From Planctomycetota bacterium (GTDB lineage Bacteria; Planctomycetota; Uabimicrobiia; Uabimicrobiales; Uabimicrobiaceae): a stretch of 48,811 bases of DNA. Positions 16,695 to 24,322 of this stretch are shown here, piece after piece. The notes beneath the pieces are model-generated. The model was given only the letters and a program-made list of their open reading frames with translations, was not told where the DNA came from and did not search any database. The DNA is taken from contig JAJDCR010000086.1 in NCBI GenBank assembly GCA_029260735.1, forward strand, positions 1 through 48,811. The letters are read 5' to 3'. Every line of letters begins with the position of its first letter. Positions within the stretch are counted from its first letter, which is position 1. The position numbers and the translations under genes are program-made.

Positions 16695-18980
16695 TTAGGC
16701 CAAGGCAGCCAAAATCTTATCAGGGGTCATAGGAAGATCATAAATACGAGCTCCCGTCGCGTGGTAAATTGCATTCGCAATAGCGCCAGCAGTAGGAACA
16801 GTGGCTGGTTCTCCAATTCCCATGGCACTTGTGCTATTGTGTCCTTTAAAGACATCGATAACCGTAGAGTCAATTTCAGGAATATCCATAGAACCTGCAA
16901 TTTTATATTGCTCTAGGTTAGGGTTCACCATATGACCCGTGTTGCGATCCAGAAGACGGTTTTCAAAGAGAGCATAGCTTACTCCCTGAATGATACCACC
17001 ATTGATTTGGCTTTCGAGAGTTAAGCGATTCATCGGACGACCGCAATCGTGAACTGCGACAACCCTTTTTACTTTCACCACTCCGGTTTGAGTATCCACT
17101 TCTACTTCCGCAAATTGAACTCCGCAGATAATTTGAAACTGATTGCCGAAGTAGTCTTTTTTTCGCTCTGCCACTACTTTGAATTGGCCTCCGGGAATTC
17201 GAGAGGCCACTTGCTGCCAACCTAAGCTGGTCGAAGGATCTCCCAGAACATGAGCTCGGCCATTTTCAAAACCAATTTGCTCAGGAGAAACCCCAAAGAG
17301 AGGAGCAGCTACTTCTCGCATTTTCTGCTTAGCAAGATAGGCTGCTTTTCGCACGGCTGGAGTAATTCCACCGGTCGTCTGGCTTCCTCCGCTAGCAGGA
17401 CCTGCTCCTAGATCAGAGTCGCCTATTTTGACTTTTACTTCAGAGATATCCAGTCCCAGCTCTTCTGCAACAATCATCGCTAAAACAGTGCGGATTCCTG
17501 TTCCAATATCCTGCACTCCATTCATTATTTCAACAGATCCATCGCTGTTGACTTGAATTGTCGCTGGAAATCCTGTTCCATAAAAATAGTACCAAACGGA
17601 GTTGGCCATTCCCACCCCTCGCTTAATCGGGCCTGAATCAGCAGCGACTTTGGGATTACGTTGACTCCAACCAAATTTTTTCGCACCAATTTCATACTCT
17701 TTTAAACGGACTTCATGGCTGGTATTGCGCCTTCGAATTTCCAATGGATCTAAACCTAGTTGATAGGCCAAATCGTCCATCCCCTGCTCTAAAGCAAAAA
17801 TCCCTTGGGGATGACCAGGAGCTCGGAAAGCACGTCCCATACCAGCGTTGGTGAAAACATCAGACTCTTCCACGTAAAGCTTTTCACAAGGGTAGAGATT
17901 TTTAAAAGGGTTTCCTGTTCCTGAACCTGTTCCAATCCCAGCAGATCCATGGCAAAGCATCTTAATCGCTTCGAGCTTACCTTCTTTGTTGGCCCCTAGG
18001 CGAACATTTTGTAGTGAACTCGGACGATTTCCTCCGGCCCAGTGCTCTTCTTTTCGGTCGAGCATAAAGAAAACAGGAGCTTGGGTAACTTTGGATAGCT
18101 TGGCTGCCATAACCCCAAAAGTGTCGGCCCCAAATTTAGCTCCAAAACCACCGCCCATATGCTCCGTAATAACTCGGACATTGGCCTCTGGAAGTTCAAA
18201 CCTTTCGGCAAAATCCTTACGCGTTCGGAAAGTACTTTGGGTAGAGGCCCAAACAGTAAGATGTTTATCATCGTCCCATTTTGCCACCACTCCGTGTGTT
18301 TCCATAGCAGAGTGAGTTTGCACTTGGGTCCGATAAACGCCTTCGCTTGTAACGTAAGAAGCATTAACAAGAGAGTCAATTTCTTCTTTTGTGGCATTGC
18401 GAGCAGAAACATTGGGGCCGCGAATATTACCGACTTGAGGAAGAGTGTTTTCTTGGCCCGGAATATCTCCCGCCGAAGCCTCTTCTTTTACCTGCACATC
18501 CCAAACTAAAGGAGCGTTTTCTTTCATGGCATCGTCTAGTTTTACGGTGAAGTTTTTCACTTCATACTCTATTTCAATCAGCTTAGCTGCTTCTTCTGCT
18601 TGATTTAGGGTTTTCGCAGCTACTCCAGCTACTTCTTGTCCGACAAAACGCACAGAAAAAGGCAGTTTTTCTTGCATCGGTAAAACAGCCTTTACCCCCG
18701 GAGCCTTAAGAGCTTTTGAATAGTCAATACTTTTCACTACGGCAGCAGGATAAGGAGAGCGGGCAAACTTACCATAGAGCATACCAGGCAAGCGCATATC
18801 AAAAGTGTATTTTGCTGCTCCAGTCACTTTAGCAACTCCGTCCAAGCGAGTTGTCCGTCCGCCGATATATTTTAACTGATCATTCCCATCCCAAGGGCGA
18901 GGATCATTTTTAGGAACTTTGAGGGCCATCTCTTGGAGATTATCAGCCACTCCCACTTGTATTCGGACATCCTTGGTCAC
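16695..18980 (-). CDS. paoC: PaoC/YagR-like molybdopterin subunit of aldehyde oxidoreductase
   Basis: A 761-residue catalytic subunit binding molybdopterin cofactor. It has the N-terminal hammerhead domain (KVTGAAKYTFDMRLPGMLYG), MGGGFGAKFGADTFG near residue 270, GRAFRAPGHPQG near 385 and the C-terminal GIGEP with Glu724 as predicted catalytic base (E. coli PaoC uses the equivalent Glu). The start is GTG with AAGGAG eight bases upstream, inside the end of paoA. PaoC has no leader of its own and is thought to travel folded with the Tat-tagged PaoA. Order here is A-C-B, not A-B-C as in E. coli. Oxidation of aromatic or aliphatic aldehydes in the periplasm is the likely role. Confidence 0.9.
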   Translation of the reverse strand: MTKDVRIQVGVADNLQEMALKVPKNDPRPWDGNDQLKYIGGRTTRLDGVAKVTGAAKYTFDMRLPGMLYGKFARSPYPAAVVKSIDYSKALKAPGVKAVLPMQEKLPFSVRFVGQEVAGVAAKTLNQAEEAAKLIEIEYEVKNFTVKLDDAMKENAPLVWDVQVKEEASAGDIPGQENTLPQVGNIRGPNVSARNATKEEIDSLVNASYVTSEGVYRTQVQTHSAMETHGVVAKWDDDKHLTVWASTQSTFRTRKDFAERFELPEANVRVITEHMGGGFGAKFGADTFGVMAAKLSKVTQAPVFFMLDRKEEHWAGGNRPSSLQNVRLGANKEGKLEAIKMLCHGSAGIGTGSGTGNPFKNLYPCEKLYVEESDVFTNAGMGRAFRAPGHPQGIFALEQGMDDLAYQLGLDPLEIRRRNTSHEVRLKEYEIGAKKFGWSQRNPKVAADSGPIKRGVGMANSVWYYFYGTGFPATIQVNSDGSVEIMNGVQDIGTGIRTVLAMIVAEELGLDISEVKVKIGDSDLGAGPASGGSQTTGGITPAVRKAAYLAKQKMREVAAPLFGVSPEQIGFENGRAHVLGDPSTSLGWQQVASRIPGGQFKVVAERKKDYFGNQFQIICGVQFAEVEVDTQTGVVKVKRVVAVHDCGRPMNRLTLESQINGGIIQGVSYALFENRLLDRNTGHMVNPNLEQYKIAGSMDIPEIDSTVIDVFKGHNSTSAMGIGEPATVPTAGAIANAIYHATGARIYDLPMTPDKILAALA

Positions 18981-18983
18981 AGG

Positions 18984-19613
18984 CTATTCTCCTTTATTCT
19001 GTTTACTAGCAGCCAAAACTGCTTGAAAAACTTTCGGGTAGGTACCACAACGACAGAGATTTCCACGCACCGCATGTTTAACATCGGCAAGATTCGGGGA
19101 AGGATTATGATCGAGAAGGTTTTTCGAACTCATAATCATGCCAGGAGTACAAAATCCACATTGAAGAGCATCGTATTCGATGAAAGATTTCTGAACAGGA
19201 TGAAGCTCTCCTTCTTTTTCCAGTCCTTCAATTGTCTCAATGGACTTGCCCTCTGCATCTATTGCTAGCATCAAACAAGAGGTGACGTTTTTACCATCGA
19301 CAATCACAGTACAAGCTCCACAAGCCCCTCGGTCGCAACCGATTTTTGTCCCTGTCAAATGAAGCCGGTCTCGCAAAACTTCGACGAGAGTCTCGCGAGG
19401 TTCTACTTTTAGTTGATGCTTTTTACCATTGACTTCTAGGGTTATAGTCGCCCCCCCAGGAGAAATGATTTTCACAGAAGCATCTCCGGAAGCTTCTGCA
19501 AAAATCTCCCCGCCAGAGGTAACAGCTAAACCTGCCGAAGTCAGCCCCACCCCTTTGAGAAAAGATCTCCGGGAAAGGCCGCTTTCTTTAGTGAGCTGAT
19601 TTTTTTTGGTCAT
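18984..19613 (-). CDS. paoA: PaoA/YagT-like 2Fe-2S subunit with Tat signal
   Basis: A 209-residue iron-sulfur subunit with a twin-arginine signal (SRRSFLKG at residues 14-21, then a weakly hydrophobic stretch), so the enzyme is exported folded to the periplasm. Cluster ligands are Cys93, Cys98, Cys101, Cys113 and Cys152, Cys155, Cys187, Cys189 (CGFCTPGM; NLCRCGTYP). The CRCGTYP ending matches the YagT subgroup rather than CRCTGY of cytoplasmic enzymes such as the one at 3641. First gene of the operon, with an AAGGAA ribosome binding site. A 24-bp palindrome lies just upstream. Confidence 0.92.
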   Translation of the reverse strand: MTKKNQLTKESGLSRRSFLKGVGLTSAGLAVTSGGEIFAEASGDASVKIISPGGATITLEVNGKKHQLKVEPRETLVEVLRDRLHLTGTKIGCDRGACGACTVIVDGKNVTSCLMLAIDAEGKSIETIEGLEKEGELHPVQKSFIEYDALQCGFCTPGMIMSSKNLLDHNPSPNLADVKHAVRGNLCRCGTYPKVFQAVLAASKQNKGE

Positions 19614-19665
19614 AGTTTTCCTTACTCAAGAAAAGAATGTTTTGAAAATTAAGGCACATCCTACA

Positions 19666-19689
19666 TTTTTTACTGAATTCAGTAAAAAA
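19666..19689. promoter_or_regulatory. candidate operator palindrome upstream of the pao operon
   Basis: A perfect 24-bp palindrome centred on TACTGAATTCAGTA and flanked by T5/A5 lies 53-76 bp upstream of the paoA start. Its size and symmetry fit a dimeric repressor of the TetR or MarR kind. It lies where a promoter would be expected. No such regulator gene is adjacent. Confidence 0.5.
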
Positions 19690-19789
19690 ACAGAAAAAGA
19701 CATCCTATGAAGTTTTCGGATTTCCCTACTGGATTCTCCTAACTGACTTCAATATTTATAGAAGTTATAGCTCGATAAAAATCGTGAGT

Positions 19790-19883
19790 CGATTCGTAAT
19801 CTTAATCGTAATCCTAATCGTAATCTTTTTTTATTTTTCGATTACGAGTACGATTAAGATTACGAGTACGACTCGAATTACGA
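19790..19883. repeat. CGTAATC-type low-complexity inverted repeat
   Basis: The left arm (19790-19825) is built of repeated CGTAATC/TTAATC units and the right arm (about 19839-19883) of GATTACGAGTACGATTAAG units, separated by a T-rich loop. They form a long imperfect hairpin. Part of the 424-bp gap between paoA and the GDYXXLXY gene, which holds no credible gene. Confidence 0.7.
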
Positions 19884-19909
19884 AGAAACAAAGTCAGTTC
19901 TTAATTTTA

Positions 19910-19928
19910 CCCCGAAGCGAAGCCGGGG
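19910..19928. repeat. CCCCG...CGGGG hairpin
   Basis: CCCCGAAGCGAAGCCGGGG can form a short GC-rich hairpin, partly through CCCCG/CGGGG and partly through the inner GAAGCGAAGC. It lacks a T-run. It looks like a second small dispersed repeat in the same gap. Confidence 0.4.
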
Positions 19929-20037
19929 TTCGATTCTGACCACTGAATTCTCAGTTCCAGTGGACTTAACTTAACAGCCGATTAAAAAAAGAAAAAGTAT
20001 TTTCATTTGACTAACGAAAGTGGGACTGAGGTTTAAC

Positions 20038-20538
20038 CTACTTTTCCTCATCAGAAGGAATAATACGTTTGAATTTCTCATTAACCAGGGCCACCAAGAG
20101 GTGCTTCCCTGAAGAATCACATTTAAACTCGCCGTAGCGAGCACTTTCGTAAAACTTAGCATGTCCTTCTTGAAAAAAGAAAGAGTGAGGAACAATTTGA
20201 ATGTCGTAGTTGGTTTTATGATAGCGAATGAGCATTTCCTTGGGAGCAAGCTCTTCTCCATCATAGAAACGAACGAAGGAACCAACGTTATTTTCATTCG
20301 GTAAAATAACTAAGTGGCCTCTTTTGTCTTGCTTGTCTAACTGTTCAGAAGTCACCATGTCCTCTAAAGCATACTCCAAACGCATGTAATCCCCTTGCAT
20401 TAAAGACCGAGGATCAACGGGAGCTAATTGAAGAAGAACACTTTGTCCTTCTGCTTTTAATTTTTCTTTCTTCCAAATCTCAAAATTGAGAACCACTAAG
20501 ACTAAAACAGAAAAAACTAGAAGTGCTTGAAGTCTCAT
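20038..20538 (-). CDS. GDYXXLXY-family protein
   Basis: A 166-residue protein with one N-terminal membrane anchor (residues 3-20) and a periplasmic domain. It carries GDYMRLEY at residues 49-56, the defining motif of the GDYXXLXY family (PF14345). Function in the family is unknown. The start overlaps the stop of the DUF4401 gene by 4 nt (ATGA) and has a GGGAGGT ribosome binding site. Members of this family regularly follow DUF2157 and DUF4401 genes, as here. Last gene of a four-gene operon. Confidence 0.88.
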   Translation of the reverse strand: MRLQALLVFSVLVLVVLNFEIWKKEKLKAEGQSVLLQLAPVDPRSLMQGDYMRLEYALEDMVTSEQLDKQDKRGHLVILPNENNVGSFVRFYDGEELAPKEMLIRYHKTNYDIQIVPHSFFFQEGHAKFYESARYGEFKCDSSGKHLLVALVNEKFKRIIPSDEEK

Positions 20539-21638
20539 GCTGCTACCTCCCTATCTAGTTGACGCCAGCGCAAATAAAACCGTCCCGCCAATAAAACTGC
20601 TCCACTAAAGATTAAAACGGCCGATTTTTCCGCCAAAGTCAAATCTATATTGTAGTAGTAATGGAGCAAGTATATTGGCAAAAGAAGAGCACCTCCCTGA
20701 GTAAGAATTCGGTCATGGCGAGCATACCCAACAACGAGTAAAGCTAAGGAGAGCAAGATGCCCGGGGATGAAATGAAGCCTAAGATAACCGCTCCACCAC
20801 AGGCAATAAGGAGGGATTCTTTTTTCAATTTTTCCGCTCCTCCTGCCGCCCAGCCAATTAGACCAATAAAAGCTACTGTCAATACTACATTCATAAAAAT
20901 AAAAGCAGGGGGCGAAAAAACATTTTCTTCCACAGTAATCAGCCAAACAAAAGCGCAAAGAGAAAAAGCAAAGGCATAAGAAAGAGGAGTAAAGACACGA
21001 CTTAACTTACGTGAAGTAAGCAAATAAGAAGCTCCTCCCATTTCAATCAAAAAGAGAATACAAAGTAAAATTTCTCGGCTTTCTCGGATATCATACTCTG
21101 AGACTATCCACGCCATAAAAGCAAGTAAAGTTGCTGTAGAAGAAAGAAAGCGATCCATAAACATCTTATAAAGATTGTAAGTAAATAGAGTGACAATCAA
21201 AGAAGCCAAAGGAATCATGGCCTGTTTTTCGAAAGCCGTTGTAAGCCCTGCAACAAAGAAAACCTTCCCAATAGCAATCGAACAAAAAGAACATTGGGTC
21301 ATAAAACTATGGAAAACTGTTTCATCATTTTCCTCGGCCATTTTTAGGAGAAAGTAGGCCCCTGTCATAAAAAGCAGCCCAAAAAAGATCAAGCCGCCGG
21401 CTGAGTCAAAATCAATGATTTTTACAACCGCGAGAAAACCAATAAAAAATATAGAGGAAAAAAAGGCTCCCACTCCCACTAGAATGCGAATATAAATGGG
21501 CATTTCACTTTTTCCTTGGCTCTGGGTTATATATTTAGCCAAAGCACTTTTATCTTTTTCGTCAATAGCATTATCGGCTTGCATTTTCTCTAGGAGATCT
21601 TGGGCCGAGAGAGAAGTGCTCATGTTAGGATGGGACAT
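20535..21638 (-). CDS. DUF4401-type membrane protein
   Basis: A 367-residue integral membrane protein. It has a soluble N-terminal stretch of about 45 residues (AQDLLEKMQADNAIDEKDK...) followed by about 10 hydrophobic segments. Context between DUF2157 and GDYXXLXY genes, together with the helix layout, supports DUF4401 (PF14351), whose function is unknown. It overlaps the DUF2157 gene by 14 nt, and a GGAGG sits seven bases before its ATG. Probably forms a membrane complex with its neighbours. Confidence 0.8.
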   Translation of the reverse strand: MSHPNMSTSLSAQDLLEKMQADNAIDEKDKSALAKYITQSQGKSEMPIYIRILVGVGAFFSSIFFIGFLAVVKIIDFDSAGGLIFFGLLFMTGAYFLLKMAEENDETVFHSFMTQCSFCSIAIGKVFFVAGLTTAFEKQAMIPLASLIVTLFTYNLYKMFMDRFLSSTATLLAFMAWIVSEYDIRESREILLCILFLIEMGGASYLLTSRKLSRVFTPLSYAFAFSLCAFVWLITVEENVFSPPAFIFMNVVLTVAFIGLIGWAAGGAEKLKKESLLIACGGAVILGFISSPGILLSLALLVVGYARHDRILTQGGALLLPIYLLHYYYNIDLTLAEKSAVLIFSGAVLLAGRFYLRWRQLDREVAA

Positions 21639-22662
21639 TTTCGGCCTCCATTTGTGCGTGAATACGGCGAAGTTGTACTATAGCAAAGGTAAACATAGCG
21701 ATAGTGATCACCCCCATTATGAAAAAAGAGAGTCCGTCTCCATCAATAGATTTAAAAACAAACCGACCAAAGAACGCCTCTCCCAAAAGGCAGAGTGACA
21801 AGATTATCGTAGAAAGAGCCCCCATATTAGGTATCTTAAAGCGGTACACCCAAAAGGCAAGAACATGAAAAATAGTTCCGAGAACAGCTCCACAAATCGC
21901 CGCGAGTGTTCCTTCGTAAGACGATTCCCAAATAGCTTGGTGCATTGGAATAGCTAAAGGAATGAGAGCCGCTAAGAAAAGAATCCCTTGAACCCACACA
22001 GCGCCAAGCCAATCCCAATTCATAGAAGAAGGCTTCTTGTATAGCAGAAATTCTCGTAAAACAAGAAAAGAAGCATTAAACACCCCTAAGATACTAAAAA
22101 TAAAAGCTTCGCTTTGGTGAGAAGGAAAAACCGCTTGGTCCCAGTAAAGGCAGATAAACAAATTCATGATCGTAAGCCAAATAATCCATAAAGCAGCGAA
22201 CTGAGAAAGTAAAACCCAGCCAAAGATTAAAGCCGCCCAGCCCATGAAAAGCTGATAGGCATCTGCCCCCGTCTGGTAAATTTGTCCAAAAACGGCCAAG
22301 AAGACTCCCACTAAAACAGAAGCGGAAAGAAGAAAGAGCTTTCCACTTAAGCGGTCAATCCCTCGCCAAAAGGCGCAAGCTAAACAAATAAGTATAGTGG
22401 ACTCTACAAGAGCAAACTTTGCCATAATTGGCACTTTAGACCAATTGAAAGCAAAGAAATAAATAATGCCGACAAGAATAAGGGCACTTCCTATAATAGA
22501 TAAGAAGTAAGATGCCCACAATCCCCACTTAGAACGAGGATACAATAAATCTAAGGCATACTCTCGGGTTTCTTGGTTAATTAGATTATGTCCATATAAC
22601 TCTTCTACCAAAGCCCGGTTAGCGGGTATTTGTTCCAAAGACAACTCTGGCTTATCGCTCAT
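21625..22662 (-). CDS. DUF2157 membrane protein
   Basis: A 345-residue integral membrane protein. The N-terminal 40 residues are soluble (ANRALVEELYGHNLINQETREYALDLL), then comes the DUF2157 core (SKWGLWASYFLSIIGSALILVGIIYFFAFNW near 49-78) and about 10 membrane segments in all. Biochemical role unknown. Preceded by AAGGAG five bases from the ATG and only 9 nt after the LIM/DA1 lipoprotein gene, so the two are probably co-transcribed. Confidence 0.83.
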   Translation of the reverse strand: MSDKPELSLEQIPANRALVEELYGHNLINQETREYALDLLYPRSKWGLWASYFLSIIGSALILVGIIYFFAFNWSKVPIMAKFALVESTILICLACAFWRGIDRLSGKLFLLSASVLVGVFLAVFGQIYQTGADAYQLFMGWAALIFGWVLLSQFAALWIIWLTIMNLFICLYWDQAVFPSHQSEAFIFSILGVFNASFLVLREFLLYKKPSSMNWDWLGAVWVQGILFLAALIPLAIPMHQAIWESSYEGTLAAICGAVLGTIFHVLAFWVYRFKIPNMGALSTIILSLCLLGEAFFGRFVFKSIDGDGLSFFIMGVITIAMFTFAIVQLRRIHAQMEAENVPS

Positions 22663-22671
22663 ACATTCTCC

Positions 22672-24030
22672 TTAGTGATTGACTATTTCCAAAACTTTTG
22701 TGACAACGTTGGATTCTCCATATTTTTCTTCTAGCTCAGAAACCATATGGAAGCCTTGTCCGTAGACATCCTTTTGTAAAGGAATTAAGGCCGCTTGGTT
22801 TTCATATCCGTAGTGCTCTAATGTTTTATAAGAAACCCATTCCGCCAGCCCTTCTAACCAGAGAAGACTAGTCTTATTCGAAAAGTAATCCGCTTGCCAA
22901 GCGTGGGTATACTCATGGGCCATCACAGCCATACAAACCGAGTAAGGAAGTAAAGATTCGACATAAATTTCAAAACTTTCTCCTTCTCGAACAAAGAGCC
23001 CTAAAGCTCTTGTGTCGTGTCCCCCCAAGAGATGTCCATGCTTACTTCGAACATCTTCCATGGTCTGAGCATTTATCAAATTTAATCTTGTCGAAAGACG
23101 TACGTTCATCTTAAAACGATTTTGTAAAAAAGAAAGAGTTTTATCTAAGACTTCCCGAGCGGTAGCTTCATCCTGGACTGCCGTTTGGATACAAGAGTGG
23201 CACATAGAACGCTTATCACTGAGTTCATAGTATTGATCTGTAAACGGTTTATTGCAAATATCGCAGCGATTGTTGCTCTGGGTGCAGTCCTTACAAAATT
23301 TTCGATGATCATTGGCAAATTGATAAAATCTCTCCAACAGAGGAACTCGACAACGGGCACAATGATCTACCTCACTTGCGCAGTGAGAGCAAATACTCTT
23401 ATCTCCCACTTTTAAATGATTTTTACCTATCCGCCCACAACGGTCACAAGCGGGTAAAGTTTCTCGGCAATTATTGCAAGCTCTATTTTCTCCGACTTCC
23501 CAGTAGCGCCCAAAAAGATGTTTCTGGCAATAATCGCACTGCAAAGCCTTCCGAGCACAAATCATACAGTGAAGATGACCATCTTGTTTAACGCCATCTT
23601 TGACCAAAAGTCCGCAGGTTTTACACTTAGGAAGACGTTTTTGACAAGAAGTGCAAGCCAAGTGACCTGTTTCGTATTCTAAATAACGCCCCGAAATTTG
23701 ATCTCGGCAAAAATTACAGAATTTCCGATTATCATCGTGAGAAGGACGAGGATCAAACTCTGGTTGGTGCTTGCTCGGGGCAACACTTTTAGAAGGAACA
23801 TCTTTGGGAGTATAGTCTGGTTTGGAAGGAGGTAGCGACGAAGAAGGGAAGCTTTTAGGAGGAGAAGTTTGGGAAAATTCATGAGAATTAGGATGACCTT
23901 TTGGGTCTTCTCTCGATAGGTTTGCTTGACGAAACTCTTCTGGTTGACGATCGTTTTGCTGGGAACTATTGCTCGAACAAGAAACAAAAATAGTCACCAG
24001 AAAAACAAGAAAAGTACAGATCTTAATCAT
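22672..24030 (-). CDS. lipoprotein with LIM-like zinc fingers and DA1-like metallopeptidase
   Basis: A 452-residue exported protein. The lipobox ends at Cys18 (IFVSC), so it is probably lipid-anchored, followed by a Pro/Ser-rich linker to residue 100. Residues 105-280 hold twelve CxxC pairs (105/108, 126/129, 136/139, 155/158 and so on) spaced alternately by 15-18 and 6 residues: six zinc-finger units resembling chained LIM fingers. Residues 285-452 form a metallopeptidase domain with HEYTH at 372-376 and WLEGLAEW, where Glu393 is the likely third zinc ligand. This resembles the plant growth regulator peptidase DA1 (LIM plus HEMMH peptidase, PF12315). First gene of the operon with DUF2157, DUF4401 and GDYXXLXY. 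Substrate unknown. Confidence 0.82.
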   Translation of the reverse strand: MIKICTFLVFLVTIFVSCSSNSSQQNDRQPEEFRQANLSREDPKGHPNSHEFSQTSPPKSFPSSSLPPSKPDYTPKDVPSKSVAPSKHQPEFDPRPSHDDNRKFCNFCRDQISGRYLEYETGHLACTSCQKRLPKCKTCGLLVKDGVKQDGHLHCMICARKALQCDYCQKHLFGRYWEVGENRACNNCRETLPACDRCGRIGKNHLKVGDKSICSHCASEVDHCARCRVPLLERFYQFANDHRKFCKDCTQSNNRCDICNKPFTDQYYELSDKRSMCHSCIQTAVQDEATAREVLDKTLSFLQNRFKMNVRLSTRLNLINAQTMEDVRSKHGHLLGGHDTRALGLFVREGESFEIYVESLLPYSVCMAVMAHEYTHAWQADYFSNKTSLLWLEGLAEWVSYKTLEHYGYENQAALIPLQKDVYGQGFHMVSELEEKYGESNVVTKVLEIVNH

Positions 24031-24144
24031 AGTCTGGTTGCCTTAAACTTTTATTTTAGAGAGGTTCCTTACACTACTATGTTATGTGTTTTCTACGTAC
24101 TCGGTAGATTTTTGTTTGAGGTATTTTCTGGAAGACAAGGCATA

Positions 24145-24159
24145 CCTGAAACCGTTTTT
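24145..24159 (+). repeat. copy of the CTGAAACCGTTTTT dispersed repeat
   Basis: CCTGAAACCGTTTTT, preceded by AAGGCATA, matches the core of the repeats at 34338-34440 (AAGGCTTATCTGAAACCGTTTT). It lies in the 292-bp gap between the DA1-like gene and the aldehyde dehydrogenase gene. Confidence 0.45.
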
Positions 24160-24235
24160 GGATTAGCAAATATTTATTGAGGGTTAAACATGTTTTTTTA
24201 TGCGTATCCCAAGTTTGAGTGGGAGGGTTTTGTTT

Positions 24236-24292
24236 TGGATTAATTTTGTAGCTGGTTTAAGAGCTGGCAAACCATGCTACAAAATTAATCCA
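24236..24292. repeat. inverted repeat between two minus-strand genes
   Basis: Arms at 24236-24257 and 24269-24292 (TGGATTAATTTTGTAGC and its complement, with a small mismatch near the loop) form a hairpin about 30 bp past the aldehyde dehydrogenase stop. No T-run follows on the minus strand. It could protect the mRNA 3' end or be a dispersed repeat. Confidence 0.55.
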
Positions 24293-24322
24293 TATAAAGA
24301 AATCTACCCTCTCGCCAGCATC

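Noticed and set aside
19921..19945. tRNA T-arm-like GGTTCGATTC
   Set aside because: No matching acceptor, D or anticodon arms can be drawn around it, and the T-stem does not pair. It is part of a GC-rich repeat.
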